From Sabethes cyaneus (taxonomy: Eukaryota > Arthropoda > Insecta > Diptera > Culicidae), in NCBI RefSeq assembly GCF_943734655.1, contig NC_071354.1, positions 144,684,642 to 144,748,641 on the forward strand: a stretch of 64,000 nt of DNA, in the 5' to 3' direction. Both the position numbers and the translations under genes were made by a program. Numbering within the stretch: position 1 is the first letter of the stretch; the number at the start of each line of letters is the position of its first letter. The notes beneath the pieces were generated by a model. That model searched no databases. It was given only the letters and a program-made list of their open reading frames with translations, and was not told the DNA's origin. This document shows positions 22,361 through 34,435 of the stretch, in pieces.

Positions 22361-23510
22361 TTTCCACTTCAACTCCACACGAAAAGTCTCACGCTATAAC
22401 GCACTTCTTTGGTGGTGACTCATTCGAACTTGAAACCGTCACGCTTTGATCAGCCCAAATCTCTCACAGTCATGCGGTTCCGCCTTGTATCGTTTGAACC
22501 GGTCGCTGACTTTATCGATCTGCACTGGCTCTACTCGGTTGATTGGTCTGAACTTGAAGTTTAATCATACATCAAAACAATACCGCTGCACAAAACGAGA
22601 GCAAACCATCGCGTTGATTCGGTATGCAAATATTGACCTGTCTGAACATGCAAGGTTATGAGAATTTCCGGTTCACTACTACAACCGAACTATAAGGTGT
22701 ATTGGCAATAGTTGTAGATCCATCTAGCATTGTTCATGCTTAAAGAAAAATTACAAAACTATGGGTATCGAAATCTGGCGAATCATAAAAAATGACCTTA
22801 CTTAATATTTAGTTGTCATAAAATCGTAAAATGTGCTGCAAGCCAATGTTTTCTTTAACACTTCGAAAAAAATCCTTTTTATGCGTCTAAGCGAATTAGA
22901 AACGACAAAACCTTGAATGAAAATTAGTTTAGTTTAAACTAATTAATGAATTCTATTGTTTATGTCTCATTCGTACGTGATGCATCGGTTCTGCAGGATT
23001 CTAAGCCTTTGTTTAGAAACAGATATATGTTTATGTTAGTCTAATCTTTGGTGCAATAGGGTAAACGTACCAATACTGGCGCGTTTCCATAAAGACTCGC
23101 ATCTGGCATCTGTGGATACGATCAACTTAAACTTGACGCGTTTCTGCAAGTCAGTAAGAGTCAATTCGTGTATTTATACGTCGAGTTAGAGTAAAAAAAG
23201 TCAATTCAACTGTCAACAACGTAATGACAGTGTTCGGGAAACGTTTGTCGACAGCGAGCTAGCTTATATCGAGCGCGAATCTAAGCGGAACAAAGGCCAT
23301 GAAGGAATATGTCACTACCAATCTGCAGATAGTGCCCAAGAACAATTTTAAACAACAAATTTAAACAAATATGAAACTCTTGAAATAAGCCCTGTGGGAC
23401 AAAACTACACTGATAGAAAAAAGAAGTTGCCCATCTCATCAGGTTTTGGACAAAAAAGTCAAAAATCGATGTTTTCCATCGATCCCTCGATTGTTTATGC
23501 TCTGACATGT
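22361..23510. other. Intergenic region
   Basis: No gene recognised; frames are short and domain-free. Confidence 0.45.
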
Positions 23511-23511
23511 T

Positions 23512-24147
23512 TTGAAGCAAACGGCTCGACATGATGCAGTTGTACACGTGATTGCATTTGATTCAGTTGATAAAAATGGTGAATGCAGTGTTTTTGAAAG
23601 CAATTCCTTTGTTTATCCGATGGTTCGAAATGCGCAAAACGGTGAATCGCACCGAACTGTCGCTAGAAAGTATAGGATCAGTAAGGCAGCGGACCAAATT
23701 CTTCTGAAATTAAGTACGTTCCGATCAGTGGTGGATCGTCCTGGCAGAGGCAAAATGCGCAAAACGTATGCGAAAACGGACACCAAGATCATGTGCGAAG
23801 TCAAGAAGTATCCGATGGTACCTGTCCGCGATATCCTTCAGCTATCAGTTTCCAGGCAAACTCTAGGTCGCACTGGGTCAAATAGTACAGTTGTCCTGCC
23901 GCTTATCAACAAGGCTTACAAAGCCAAACTGATTAAGTTTGCTAATGAGCATGCTGATAAGCCTCCAAATTTCTGCTTGTGCTTCTCTGGACGAATGAAT
24001 TCGAGCTGTTCAACCGAAAGCGGTGGGTTCATGGCGCAGATTGGGTTAAGGGCTTCAGGAGCGCACATCCAAGACACGGCGAAGCACGTAGAAGGAAATG
24101 TGACGGTGTGGGAGTGTTTTTGTGGAATGGAGTGCACTCTTAAATGA
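23512..24147 (+). pseudogene. Tc1-like (DD34E) transposase, N-terminal half
   Basis: The N-terminal half of a cut-and-paste transposase. From about residue 40 the frame reads NGESHRTVARKYRISKAADQ (helix-turn-helix), then a GRGKMRKTYAKTD linker, then PLINKAYKAKLIKFANEHAD. After this the frame slips, and the expected WTDESKFELF motif with the first catalytic Asp is visible only out of frame (FSGRMNSSCSTESGG). The block HIQDTAKHVEGNVTVWECFC follows back in a Tc1-like order. The C-terminal half lies at 25716-25904, on the other side of an inserted DD37E element. Confidence 0.75.
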
Positions 24148-24226
24148 GTTTACCCGTAAATTTGTTAAAACTGTGTTTAGTTTTGTGTTTAGCTAAAACT
24201 TAACTAAAACTACTCAAAATCCCCAT

Positions 24227-25439
24227 TACAGGGTGTTCAATAAGTTCGAATACACTTTAAAAATGTGTTAAAAAATGAAAATACAAGATATTCTTTTCTG
24301 AGTCAATTTTTATTGGAGCAGTGTTTGTTGAGAACCTTTTCGACATATAAATATTTGGTGGAAGCAAACCCCCCCACCCTTTGTGCTTTATGACGAGCTT
24401 GAGACGTTTCTCAAAAGAATCACACACGTGCGTGCCGGTGCGTGGCGTGCGATGCAGGTTCATGGGCATCCCGTCCCAGATCTTGGAAATGAACTTCTTA
24501 AATTGGTCCGTAGTGCTCCCTTTAGGTTCGCTATGCTTGGCCAGCATGTACGACCATACATAAAACTCCAGGGGATTAAGATCCGGGGAGCTGAGAGGCC
24601 ACAAAGTCTTATCGAGAAAATCAGTCAAATTCTCCCGACTCCACGCTTGGATGATATTCGCCATGTAGGCCTATGGGCCGTCCTGTTGAAAGACGTAATG
24701 ATCTTTCCCGTAGAGGTCACGAAGTGCCGGGGCCACAACCTTCCCCAGAACCTCGGTCTTACAGTACGCGGCGTTGATTTTCACGTTTTTCTCGATAAAC
24801 ACCAGTGGAAGCTTCCCACGCTTGGGAAGCCGATCATTTTGGACATTGTGCGGCTGTTGTAAGATGAAGAGTTTCTCATCAGAAAACACGAATTCCTGAC
24901 CAGCGTGCCGCGGAAGTATCAGTTTTGCACTGTCCAGCCTCTTCTTCGTTGTAGCACCCCGTAAACCTTGTGTTTCTTGTACGGTTTGGATCTCAGGTCC
25001 TTCTCCATGATGGTATGAGCAGTCCCGATCGACACATCCAGGTCATCAGCGGTCTTCCGGATCGAGCGGATAATTTTCCGACGAATCCGCTCCTTCACCA
25101 CCTTGATGGCTGCTGGCGTCCTCGCCGAGCGCGGCCGCCCGGATCTAGCACGGTCCTTTGCCGAGATAGTCTCCCGGTACCGACGGATGGTGTTATAAAT
25201 GAAATTCCACTTCACCCCGAGGGATTTTAACCGCCGAAATATGTCGCCGGGTTGCTCACCTCTAGCAAACAACTTTACTACGACGTTGTGGTACTCCTTC
25301 ATCGCGCGCGGTAAACAAATAACAAATGACATCAAGTTGACACCAAGATCAAGAACACCAATACCAATACACCGAATGCACATGAGGCACACTTACACAA
25401 CGATGAAAAGTTGTATTCGAACTTATTGAACTCTCTGTA
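24227..25439 (-). mobile_element. ITm DD37E (mosquito-type) transposon with TA target duplication
   Basis: Element 24229-25437 (1209 bp) is flanked by TA at 24227-24228 and 25438-25439. The terminal inverted repeats are CAGGGTGTTCAATAAGTTCG at the left and, inverted, CAGAGAGTTCAATAAGTTCG at the right, both continuing AATACA. It carries a minus-strand transposase, described separately. The length is a little under the usual 1.3 kb because of an internal deletion. Confidence 0.9.
24257..25392 (-). pseudogene. DD37E transposase of the ITm superfamily, nearly intact
   Basis: Catalyses excision and integration at TA. The N-terminal part (start probably the Met at about 25302, MKEYHNVVVKLFARGEQPGD) has a helix-turn-helix with GVKWNFIYNTIRRYRET, then a GRPRSARTP linker. 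The first Asp is in FSDEK (near 24885) and the second in FQQDGP (near 24675). The Glu in SSPDLNPLEF comes 37 residues later, which sets the DD37E class. Damage seen: a one-base frameshift near 24955 (after HKVYG), loss of roughly 30 residues after QNDR, and one in-frame TAG three codons after the second Asp. Everything else is in order, so this copy died fairly recently. Confidence 0.88.
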
Positions 25440-25915
25440 GAATGTACAAACTGAATTTTTAAATAGTTTTTCAATCAAAAAATTGGAAGTAGGATCTTAA
25501 AAGTGTGCTATTTGTCGAGAGAATAATTCAATCATCGGTAGGAAGTTGCCGAAATTGGTTGAATTGTCTATCCAAAATTAACCAAGTTTTAGCAAAATCT
25601 GACCTATTTACAGGTAGACTCATTTAAGTGTGTGAAAACCACGTGAAAATCGGCAAATTAATTATGACAGATTCCTGCATCAATCATCCTGATCTGAGGC
25701 TTCGCTGATCTAGGCGGGCCTTGGAGAGAAGTTTGGATTTCTGCATCGATTCAGCAACGATCCAAAGCATACAGCCAAGAAGGCCAAGTGTTCCTTCCAG
25801 TCTTGTCGGATCAAACCGCTGGAAAAGTCTCCACAAAGCCCGGACTGCAACTCCATCGAGAAGTTGTGGACAATTATCGATGCCAAGTTTGACAAAACTG
25901 GCTAGTAAACGGATG
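25440..25915 (+). pseudogene. Tc1-like transposase, C-terminal half
   Basis: From 25736 the frame reads FLHRFSNDPKHTAKKAK and ends with SPQSPDCNSIEKLWTIIDAK, the C-terminal catalytic block of DD34E Tc1-like transposases. The second catalytic Asp (QQDNDPKH in the family) is replaced by Ser. The Glu of SIEKLW is at the expected distance. About 280 bp of unassigned sequence lies between the DD37E element and this block. Confidence 0.75.
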
Positions 25916-26199
25916 AATAATGCGTACCGTCGGTGCCTTGCGCACCTGTAGGCATAAAATAGACTCTACAGTAGTTCACAGCCTCTTATTCAGCAACTCC
26001 TATCCCTACCTCGTGGTGACCCAGCCGAGATACGAGCACCCTTAGAGGAGATCGGGTAAACAATCCCGGTAGAAGCCAAGGTCAAATGCTAATAGGGAAG
26101 GAGGACTCTTTTGAGCTTCGTTGATCTTTCAGCGTCACAGGAAGTTGGTGTTGCAAGCTTTGCAAGCCACCACCACGAAAAACACTAAAGCACTAAACG

Positions 26200-27985
26200 A
26201 AGAACAAGGAAATTCTGGACTGGACTGGAACAATTAGAATAGACCCACTCGACCAAAAAGGACTATGGATTGGAAACTCGGGACGTGGAACCGCCGATCT
26301 CAACTTCCAAGAGAGCACAAGAGTGCTCTCCGAAGAGCCGCAAGTTCGACGTCGTAGCGCTGCAGGAGATGTGCTGGAAGAGCTCAACGGTACGTACATT
26401 CAGAGATGGACATACCATCTACCAGAGCTGCGGCAACACACACGAGCTGGGTACAGCTTTCATAGTGATGGGCGAGATGCGGAAACGGATGATTGGGTGG
26501 TGGCCAATCAATCCTCGAATGTGCAAGTTGAGAATCAAGGGTCAGTTCATCAGCATAAGTATCATCAACATGCACAACCCTTACCTCAGAAGTACCGATG
26601 ACGACAAGGATGAATTCTACGTGCACACCAGCTGACCATTGAAATGGGCTTAAGGCTTATCGACTTTACCACCGTCAAAAACATGGCCATACGTAGTACC
26701 TTCTTCCAGCACAGACTTCTACACAAGTACACCTGGAGATCACCAAATCAGACAGAATCACAGATCGACCACGTTTTGATTGACTATCGGCACTTCTCGA
26801 ACATTATCGGCGTCAGATCCTACAGAAGCGTTATCGTTGACTGAGACCACAGCTTAGTGATGGTTAAGATGCGCCCAAAACGCAAATTGTGAAGAACATT
26901 CGGTACAGACGCCAGCCTCGGTTAGATCTCGCGCGGCCGAAGTAGCCAGACGTCGCCGCAAACTACGCACACTCACTCGAAGCTGCGCTGCCGGAAGAGG
27001 ACGAGCTAAACAAAACCCGTCTCGAGGACTGTTGGAACACCATCAAAACAGCCATCAACAGTATTGCGGAAAGCTTCATCGGGTACACCTGAATGGCGCC
27101 CAGGCGGAGAACCATGGCGGCGAGGAAAGCGATGTCGACGGTGCAACAAACAGGGAAAAGGTGCCAAACCCAACGATAGGCGAAGTTAAGGAGGTCATCA
27201 TGCAGCTAAAGAACAACAACTCAGCTGGAAAAGATGACATCGGAGCGGAGCTTATTGGAATGGGTCCAGAAAAGCTGGCCGTTTGTGTGCACTGGGTATT
27301 TGTTAGAATTTGGGATTAGGAACAGCTACCTAGGATAAGGAGTGGAAAGATGGGGATATTTGCTCGATCTACAAAAAGTGTGACAAGTTGGATTGTGAGA
27401 ACTATCGTGTGATCACCGTCCTCAATGCCACCTACAAAGTGCTGTCCCAAATCATTTTCCGCCAACTAGCAACAATTGAGAACAGATTTGAGAGAACTTG
27501 AGGCTTGATAAGCCGGCTTCGTCAAAGTTAAGTTCACAACAGATCAAATATTTATACTGAAGCAGATTCTCCAAAAGATCCGCGAATACAGAGTTCCCAC
27601 GCATCATTTGTTCGTTGGCTTCAAAGCCACACATGATAGCATCGACCGCAAAAAAGCTATGGAAAATCATGGACGAGAACAGCTTCCTCAGCAAGCTCAT
27701 CAAACTGATTCAATCTACAATGGATGGTACACAGTGCTGTAATCGGATTTCGGGTGGAATGTCAAGTTCATTCGAATCACACAGATTGCTTCGTCAAGGT
27801 GATGGCCTCCCTTGCAGTCATGCCTGCTGTTCAACATTGGGCGACAAGGTGTTATGAACCAAGCGGATATCAACACACGAGCCAATTCGTTTGCTTTGTC
27901 GATGACATGGATATTATCGGCAGAACCCGCATGCCGCAACCCGCATTATCTGCATGCCGAAACACCTGTAGCAGGTCCTGAAGGC
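26200..27985 (+). pseudogene. RTE-type retrotransposon with endonuclease, 3'-truncated
   Basis: Most 5'-complete RTE copy here. The endonuclease starts around 26263 (DWKLGTWN), then KFDVVALQEMCW with the catalytic Glu, then ISIINMHNPY and DDKDEFY. The DFNAQIG-type segment is deleted. It resumes at 26644 with GLRLIDFTTVKNMAIRSTFF, then TESQIDHVLIDYRHFSNIIG and a DHSLV end preceded by a stop. The linker with NSAGKDDIGAELI (27210) leads to reverse transcriptase blocks: FTTDQIFILKQILQKIREYR, THHLFVGFKATHD, LPQQAH and a degraded FVDDMDIIGR (27889). Sequence ends within the thumb near 27980, next to another repeat. Many stops; dead. Confidence 0.8.
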
Positions 27986-28082
27986 CAACGGAGGGCACAT
28001 TATTTAATAAAATGCTTTTATTTTACTTTAATTTAGTTTTACTGGAGCCAAAATGCACCAAGCATCTCTTTTGTTACTTTGT

Positions 28083-28205
28083 ACCTTTGTTATACTACAA
28101 CAAAGGCTTAGAAATTGGACGAAAAACACGAAAGGGGCAAGTCTCATATACACAATCGATAGGGTTCGACGAACTGAGCAATGTCTGTGTGAGTATGGGT
28201 GTGTA
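28083..28205 (+). repeat. Dispersed repeat with palindromic start, copy 1 (short)
   Basis: Starts ACCTTTGTTATACTACAACA, continues AAGGCTTAGAAATTGG and GGTTCGACGAACTGAGCAAT, then a GTGTGAGTATGTG-like end. The copy at 35531 has the same order. Function and class unknown. Confidence 0.65.
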
Positions 28206-30372
28206 ACCTATATTTAGAAGTCTGTTTTTTCTATGCAAATTGAATAAGAGAAGAAGAAAAAATAAGATATAAAAAAATTACAGCGCGTTTACTTTAATTT
28301 GAACTAAATAGATGAGAGTAATAATGAAAAATAATGGCACTTTATTTTGCCTATCTATGCGAGTCTTATAAGAAGATAGGGTATTGTTCCCAAAAATCTA
28401 CAAATCATCCTACGAAAGAAACTATAAAGAAGACGTCTAAAATTAGATTTGCAAATGGTTAAAATTTAGTAGAAATAATCATATTACGAAGGTGCTGATT
28501 TTTTCATTACAATCTTCCCAAATTCTTCTCGAGTTTTACGAAAAACTATATGTGATGGAGATAAACGAGCATCATTTTCAAATTTATTATTAGAGTACGA
28601 AATATGTTTGACAATGAAAATAAAAGAATACCGATGATATTTTATAAAACTAGCATATAAAACATTGTTAAGGTTTATGCAGTTACAAATCTGTTGTATT
28701 CATTTTTTCATCGCATTTGTAAAATATAAAATATCCCCTGCTGCCGAAAAAGAAGCCCATTTTTGCAGACCAGTATTCTTTTACAACGTTCGTGTTTGTT
28801 TTGTAAAATAACTATGATATTTTCAATTTTCTGCTTTGATTGGCCTGCGTTTCTCACTGCTCGCTGAACCGCAACCCATTCTGTCGAAATGGTTTGTTTT
28901 CCTTTGAACCTTACCGACACGCATAGCGCAGAATTAGTGCGTTATAGCTCATACTTGCGCCAGTCAACCAGTCTACTGGCTACTTGCAGGTGATAGAAGG
29001 GGGTGTTATTTGATCGTTCTTTTCCGAGCATTGAACGCCTCAGTCGGCACTTAACCGTACCGAGCCCATAACGAAAGAAGCCCAGAGGTAGTAATTTCCA
29101 TGACACAAACATGTCAAATGAAATCGACCGCAACATGGCACCTGACTATTGGGCCGGCTGACATTCCCTTCTATGTTGGCGATTTGTACTGCGATGCTTT
29201 AGAATGATACTAAGCGCGTAGGTAAGCGCTCTCAGGCAGTCGCAATGGTATTACAGCTAAACGTTACACGCACCGTATAAAGGAAAAACTATCTGTACGA
29301 ATTTAACGACCCGATGGGGTTCATGTGGAGCCTATGGGTTCGAAGAATGCTGATTGCTAATCCCAAGTGATCTTGACAGATCTCGGCGTGCAAATTTATT
29401 AAATTCGTCTAATGGCACATGATTCTGTCTATTCGATAGTTAGTTTAAAAAAAAACACACGCACGAACGAAACCAGATGATGTAATTATTCCTTTCACGG
29501 TATTTGTTTCAGGCCAAACGACAAAGCGCCGACCAAGCTGCCCGGTGCAGAACAGAAATTAATCATGAATTTTAACTTCATGTTAGGCAGCATACCTTGC
29601 AGTGATATCTCGCAACGTGCAACAATGTTTCAATGTTCGCAAGCACTGGCCACTTGTTATTGACAGTTGAAATTTCCTGAGATAATTGCGATAATTGGCC
29701 GATTAACAATTCACTTTTATTTTGTTTTATGCATTTACATTATTATTACTTTTAAGTACCACTTATTATCTATACAGGCTGATACTCTGCAGGCAACGGT
29801 ACTGAACAAATGAAAGCTATTCTAAAATATGATTTCGATTAATTTATTGATAGCATAAGCGCGGCTGATTCCGCGCACGGTTCCTAACTCTGTGCACCCT
29901 ATAATTTAGCCAAACTTTTTTACCTTTGTTAATTTGAGAATTTTTCAATTTCTTAAGAAAATATGCGAAACACAGAATTAGGAGCGCTTGCGGTATTTTA
30001 CACTCTAAGCAATGATTTAATCTAAAATCATGTTTTCAAGACAAACTTCATAGCTAAATCTTACCGCGTAAGCAGATGGAATAGTACTCATATGAGGTTA
30101 ATTGATAATTAATCATCAGGTGGTGAATTATATAAACGGTTTTCGCTCGATCTAGAAGCGTCGCTAATGACTTGCTTTCCCAGCCGGACATACACTACTA
30201 GAAGACCACTAGCGGAGATTTATATGATGCTTATTATACATACTCACTCTCAATACAGAGCATCTTGCCTGCTGGTCAACTTAAGTTGTCTATATAATTA
30301 TTAACCCATAGAGCCCCACGTTCTTTCCAGCTGAGATAAAAATTCGAAACTTCAGAAAAGTTTTGCTTTAGA
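28206..30372. other. Intergenic region
   Basis: AT-rich, no supported gene. A TATATAAAC box near 30130 has no convincing gene behind it. Confidence 0.45.
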
Positions 30373-30559
30373 TCAACTGAGAAATAAACATAGACATATA
30401 TTTTTAATATTGTTGAATACTATCATTGATGTTTTCGCTTTGATTAAATTTGTCAGCGTAGGTATTCCAGGCAACGGAATGGACTGACAGGCTTTCCTGA
30501 AGCCACCATCAAACATCGCATCGCTACGAGCGCAGATTGATTTGTAAGGACCATTCATA
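30373..30559 (-). CDS. Candidate coding exon, unrecognised
   Basis: On the minus strand a good acceptor (TTAATTTTTCACAG) ends at 30560, followed by TATGAATGG and an open frame of about 60 codons. Its first 40 residues look protein-like: MNGPYKSICARSDAMFDGGF followed by RKACQSIPLPGIPTLTNLIK, with two Cys. The end of the frame is AT-driven, so the real exon may stop earlier; no strong donor is visible. I do not recognise the family. It could be part of a minus-strand gene extending beyond the repeats, or chance. Confidence 0.35.
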
Positions 30560-30876
30560 CTGTGAAAAATTAAGCATGTTAGCTTAATTTCAATTACCGG
30601 GCAGATGTTTGCATGAGCAACTTTGCTGAATATAGTAACTAGCTATCTCTCACTGGTTGCAAAATATAAAGGTTCGTTTAAAAAGACTAATCAATTCTGA
30701 TCAATAACTTTATACACGATAGTTTTAGTGCTTTCAAATGTTCTACAAAATTATTCAGTAAATTAAAATACATATTTTCTCTTAAGACCGTTTTTCACTA
30801 GAATGCATATTTAATGCTCTTATAAAAAAAATTCGCACGATCAAAAATTCGATACGTTCGTCTTTCTTGACTAAGG

Positions 30877-30958
30877 CTCTTCTTCCTCTTCTTCTTCTTC
30901 TCCTTCTTCTTCTTCTCCTTCTTCTTCTTGCTCTTCTTCTTCTTTTTCTTTTTCTTCT
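30877..30958 (-). repeat. GAA microsatellite forming the 3' tail of an RTE copy
   Basis: CTT/TTC-type repeats on the plus strand (GAA on the minus) directly follow the 3' end of the minus-strand RTE copy. The poly-Leu and poly-Arg frames across it are artefacts. Confidence 0.85.
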
Positions 30959-32000
30959 ACCTGCCGAGAGCCAGGGTGGCTCTTGCTGTATCAAGAATTC
31001 CTCTCCACTGTACTCGGTTCAGCGCTACTCGGCACCAATTTGTTGCCCGTCTCAACACACACATGTCGACTTCAACCTGGTCGAGCCATCTAGCACGTTG
31101 GACCCCATAATTCCTGGTGCCGATGAGATTCTTAAAGAGAACGGATTTCACTGCACAGTCGTCCGGCATCCTTGCGGCATGGCCGGCCCACCGTAGTCTC
31201 CCAACTTTCGCGTGGTTCATACGCGTACGCCACTCTTCGCTATCAGTTTGTACTCCGCCAAAAATAGGCTGCAACACCTTTTGTTCAAATACGGCAAGCG
31301 CACATATGTTAGCAAAGTAACTGTCTTAAGTCCGTAAAGAACTACCGGTCTGATTAGCGCTTGTACATAGTCTTGTACTTAATCGTAGCGTCTTGTGGAG
31401 GGAATGCGTCGTTGAATCTCCTAACTCGTATTGTTGTCGGCGATGACCAGAGATCCCAAATATACGAACTCATCAACCACTTGCAGTTTATCGCCGTACG
31501 TAGTCACTGTCCATGGGAGGCGAACGTTGCTTTCTCTGGAGCCTCTTCCTACCAAATATTTGGTTTTCGACGCATGGATTTGTAACCCAATCCTCCTAGC
31601 AATCGTTTTTAGTCTGGCGTAGATTGCCTCCGCTGTTATAAGGTTTCTAGTAATGATTTCGAGGTCAACTGCTACGGCTAGGTGTTGCCTACACTTGCTG
31701 AAGATCGTTCCTCCCGTTTCGATACCCGCTCGCCAGATCACACCTTCAATAGCGAACAGTCCGTCCCCTTGCCGTAACCCTATGCGTGATTCGAAAGGAC
31801 TCGAGAGTACCACCGAAACGCAAACGTAGCACATTACTCGCTGCAGGGTAACTTTGATCAGCCGCGTCAGTTTGTCCGGAAAACCGTACTAGTGCATTAT
31901 CTGCCATAGCTGTTTTCGAAATACGAAGCGTGAGCACGTTGTACTCCTGACTGACCGGGATTTGTCAGAGGGTAAAAATTTGATCCGTAGTCAGCGATCC
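30957..32000 (-). pseudogene. RTE-type retrotransposon, 5'-truncated, 3' end preserved
   Basis: Minus-strand 31834-31421 encodes SPFESRIGLRQGDGLFAIEG, then a damaged active site (AVAVDLEIITRN where FADDMDII is expected), then HASKTKYLVGRGS, and DEFVYLGSLVIADNNTS. After a break, 31277-30957 gives PIFGGVQTDSEEWRTRMNH, RRLRWAGHAARMPDDCAVKS, then RARWLDQVEVDMCV. A GAA tail follows. The 5' break lies near 32000, before the THHLF block. Typical 5'-truncated RTE insertion. Confidence 0.8.
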
Positions 32001-34430
32001 ATGGAGATTGCTGGTGGGTCCTGCTAGTATACCGATGGGTCCTACAAGGACCTACGTTCAGCCGGGACTTCTAACTCAGCATAAGTAACAGGGGCATGTG
32101 CACCCCTGATGCTAACTACAGCGGATAAAATATGTAGACGGTATGTTTGAAAGGATTTAACCTAAACAAGAAGCTAAAGGTACGATTAAATTGTTATCTG
32201 AGCAAAAAAATAACCTGTGAAGATCTTAAAACATTCTTACCGAAACTAAAAAATAACCAGTAAAACCTTTAGTTATTATACTGACCACATACTTATATAA
32301 TAATATACTTATTATACTTACTATACGGTAGGCCAGTCCGCCCTTGTGTAGAACTAAAACCTTAGCAAAAATAAAATAAAGGGCAATTTTGAATGGTAAA
32401 CACCAATGGACTCTAAAATTGTCAGTTTTGTACTCATGATTAAGTACTACTCGAACAGTAGCACACGCACATTTATCCTTCATACGAAATAATTTCTTTA
32501 CGTCACTCGCCAGTATGCCACAGGGTATGAAATATCGTGCTGCGTATACTAATCTATTAATCTACTAATCATAAATAAAACGTTGCCCGCCTTCAATACG
32601 AGTACCTACCAAGAATTGCTCTGATTTGTCCACCGCTCGAGGCCATTTACTGGCGGAGTTGCTCGTACAGTGTTTGGAATTGATTTGTTGCAATTACAGA
32701 AGCCGCTACACGTAATCGAACTACATGTGTAATGTATCAATTTGATAACGATCACCAGAACGCCTGAACCGTACAGGTTTTGTTCTAATTTCACCTTGCT
32801 GCATTAGTCTTGCACTATATTTGTATAGCCGACTAGCAAGTTTTCCTTGCAAGTAAGACCGTGCCAGATTTCGTTGGTTTCCATTTGATTTAAGAACACG
32901 TGAGCACCCTACAGAGCTATAGGGTGGTCGGTTCCAACAAATCAAGCTCCCGGCAGAATTTTACTTTCAGTTTCATTGAAACACTCCTCGTCACTCTGTA
33001 GGCTCAATCATGTAAGTATGCCGCTTGTACGCAAGATCTTTATCGTTCATAATTGCCTATGTTACTTTACGGTGTGTCCTGAACAGAGTTAGGTTCCGAC
33101 ACAAAAAACTTAGGCTAATAGACTTGTTATAATTCAGTAAATTTCGTGTCCAGTTGAAAAACGTTGTACTCATACTGTGGTGGCCTTGCTTGTCACCCCT
33201 CGCACTTCGAATAAATTTATACAATCAACGATCCAATACATGACCATTCGAACTACACTCATTAGTGGCTATATTAACCCTTTCAGATCAGAGCTTTCGA
33301 AACAGATTCTGATCTCAAATGTCGCAGTAATAATAATGGCAATAATAATAATGGTGGCAGAAATGATAATAATACAGTTTCAATTCAAAAGTTCTGCTCT
33401 TTGCTATTTTTATGTCTGCTTTAGTTGGTTACAATCCAACAACAGAAGCATATCTTGTCTTCGTTTTTCGAATTTCTGTTGCAGCATGAGCTCGAAAAAT
33501 TTTACCCATTGACAATTATTTCATGCTCGAATGCAACAAGTGCGGATAATTGCAGCCCCATGCGATCGGTCACGTTTTCGAACTTTACACACTTTTCCAT
33601 GTTTACGAAAATTAGCTACTCATTCTGTGCGCCGACCGAGCAACGTTCTTTCTCCACCCTTGTTGCTCACAAGTCACAAATCACGTAGATAAAAGCCAAT
33701 TGCCGACTTGCTTTGCGTTGCGTTGCACTCGTTGCACTGCACCCATTTTCAAGAAATGAAAGAAAAATCTAGCAACTGCCATCGTATCGTTCCCCTGTGA
33801 AGTGCACGCAATGAATGGAAAACGAGCTGTCAGAGCACAAACACATGACCAGAGATTTTCATTTACACTTTGAAGCGTTTATTAAATTACATAATTTATT
33901 GAATATTATGCAGATCGCTGACTGAAACGCAGCAGGTGAGTTGCAATTACACGTCGCCGAAATAAATAGATTGAAAATGGAGGCAATAAATTAGGTAGTT
34001 CAATTTCAAATCTAATTTTTTGTCCGTAGCTAAGTATAATTTCAACTTAGATTTTAAATCCAATTTCCAAAACCAATTCATTTCCATTTTTAAGTCTGAT
34101 TTTAAGTTAAGTGATGGCGAAAAACTCCAAAGAAAAATCGAATAACTATGTTTTAATTCTAAATTCGAATAACTATGTGAAATATTTTCTTCTTGTTTGG
34201 CAATTTCTTTTAATCTTTTAATGATAAAGTTTTTATGATAGCATTTTTAGTTGTTTGTCCATAATTATGGCTAAAAAACTCGATTTTCCTGAATATTTAC
34301 CTAATTCAAAAATTCATGTACTCTTAAACCAAACAACGTAGAGCAAATTGTAGTTACTTTTGAAAATATTAGTAAATTTGCTTAGTTTATTCACAGAGAG
34401 TTTACTGATTGATCCAGCGGTAGTCCGTGT
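32000..34430. other. Intergenic region
   Basis: No gene recognised. The interval 33930-34110 has repeated TTTAAGTC/AAATC-type words of low complexity. A 111-codon frame at 33177-33512 lacks domains. Confidence 0.45.
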
Positions 34431-34435
34431 CCAGC

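Noticed and set aside
24383..24862. 159-codon plus-strand frame
   Set aside because: Antisense shadow of the DD37E transposase, which has the catalytic motifs on the minus strand.
30782..31000. Poly-Leu and poly-Arg frames
   Set aside because: Produced by the CTT/GAA microsatellite tail of the RTE copy.
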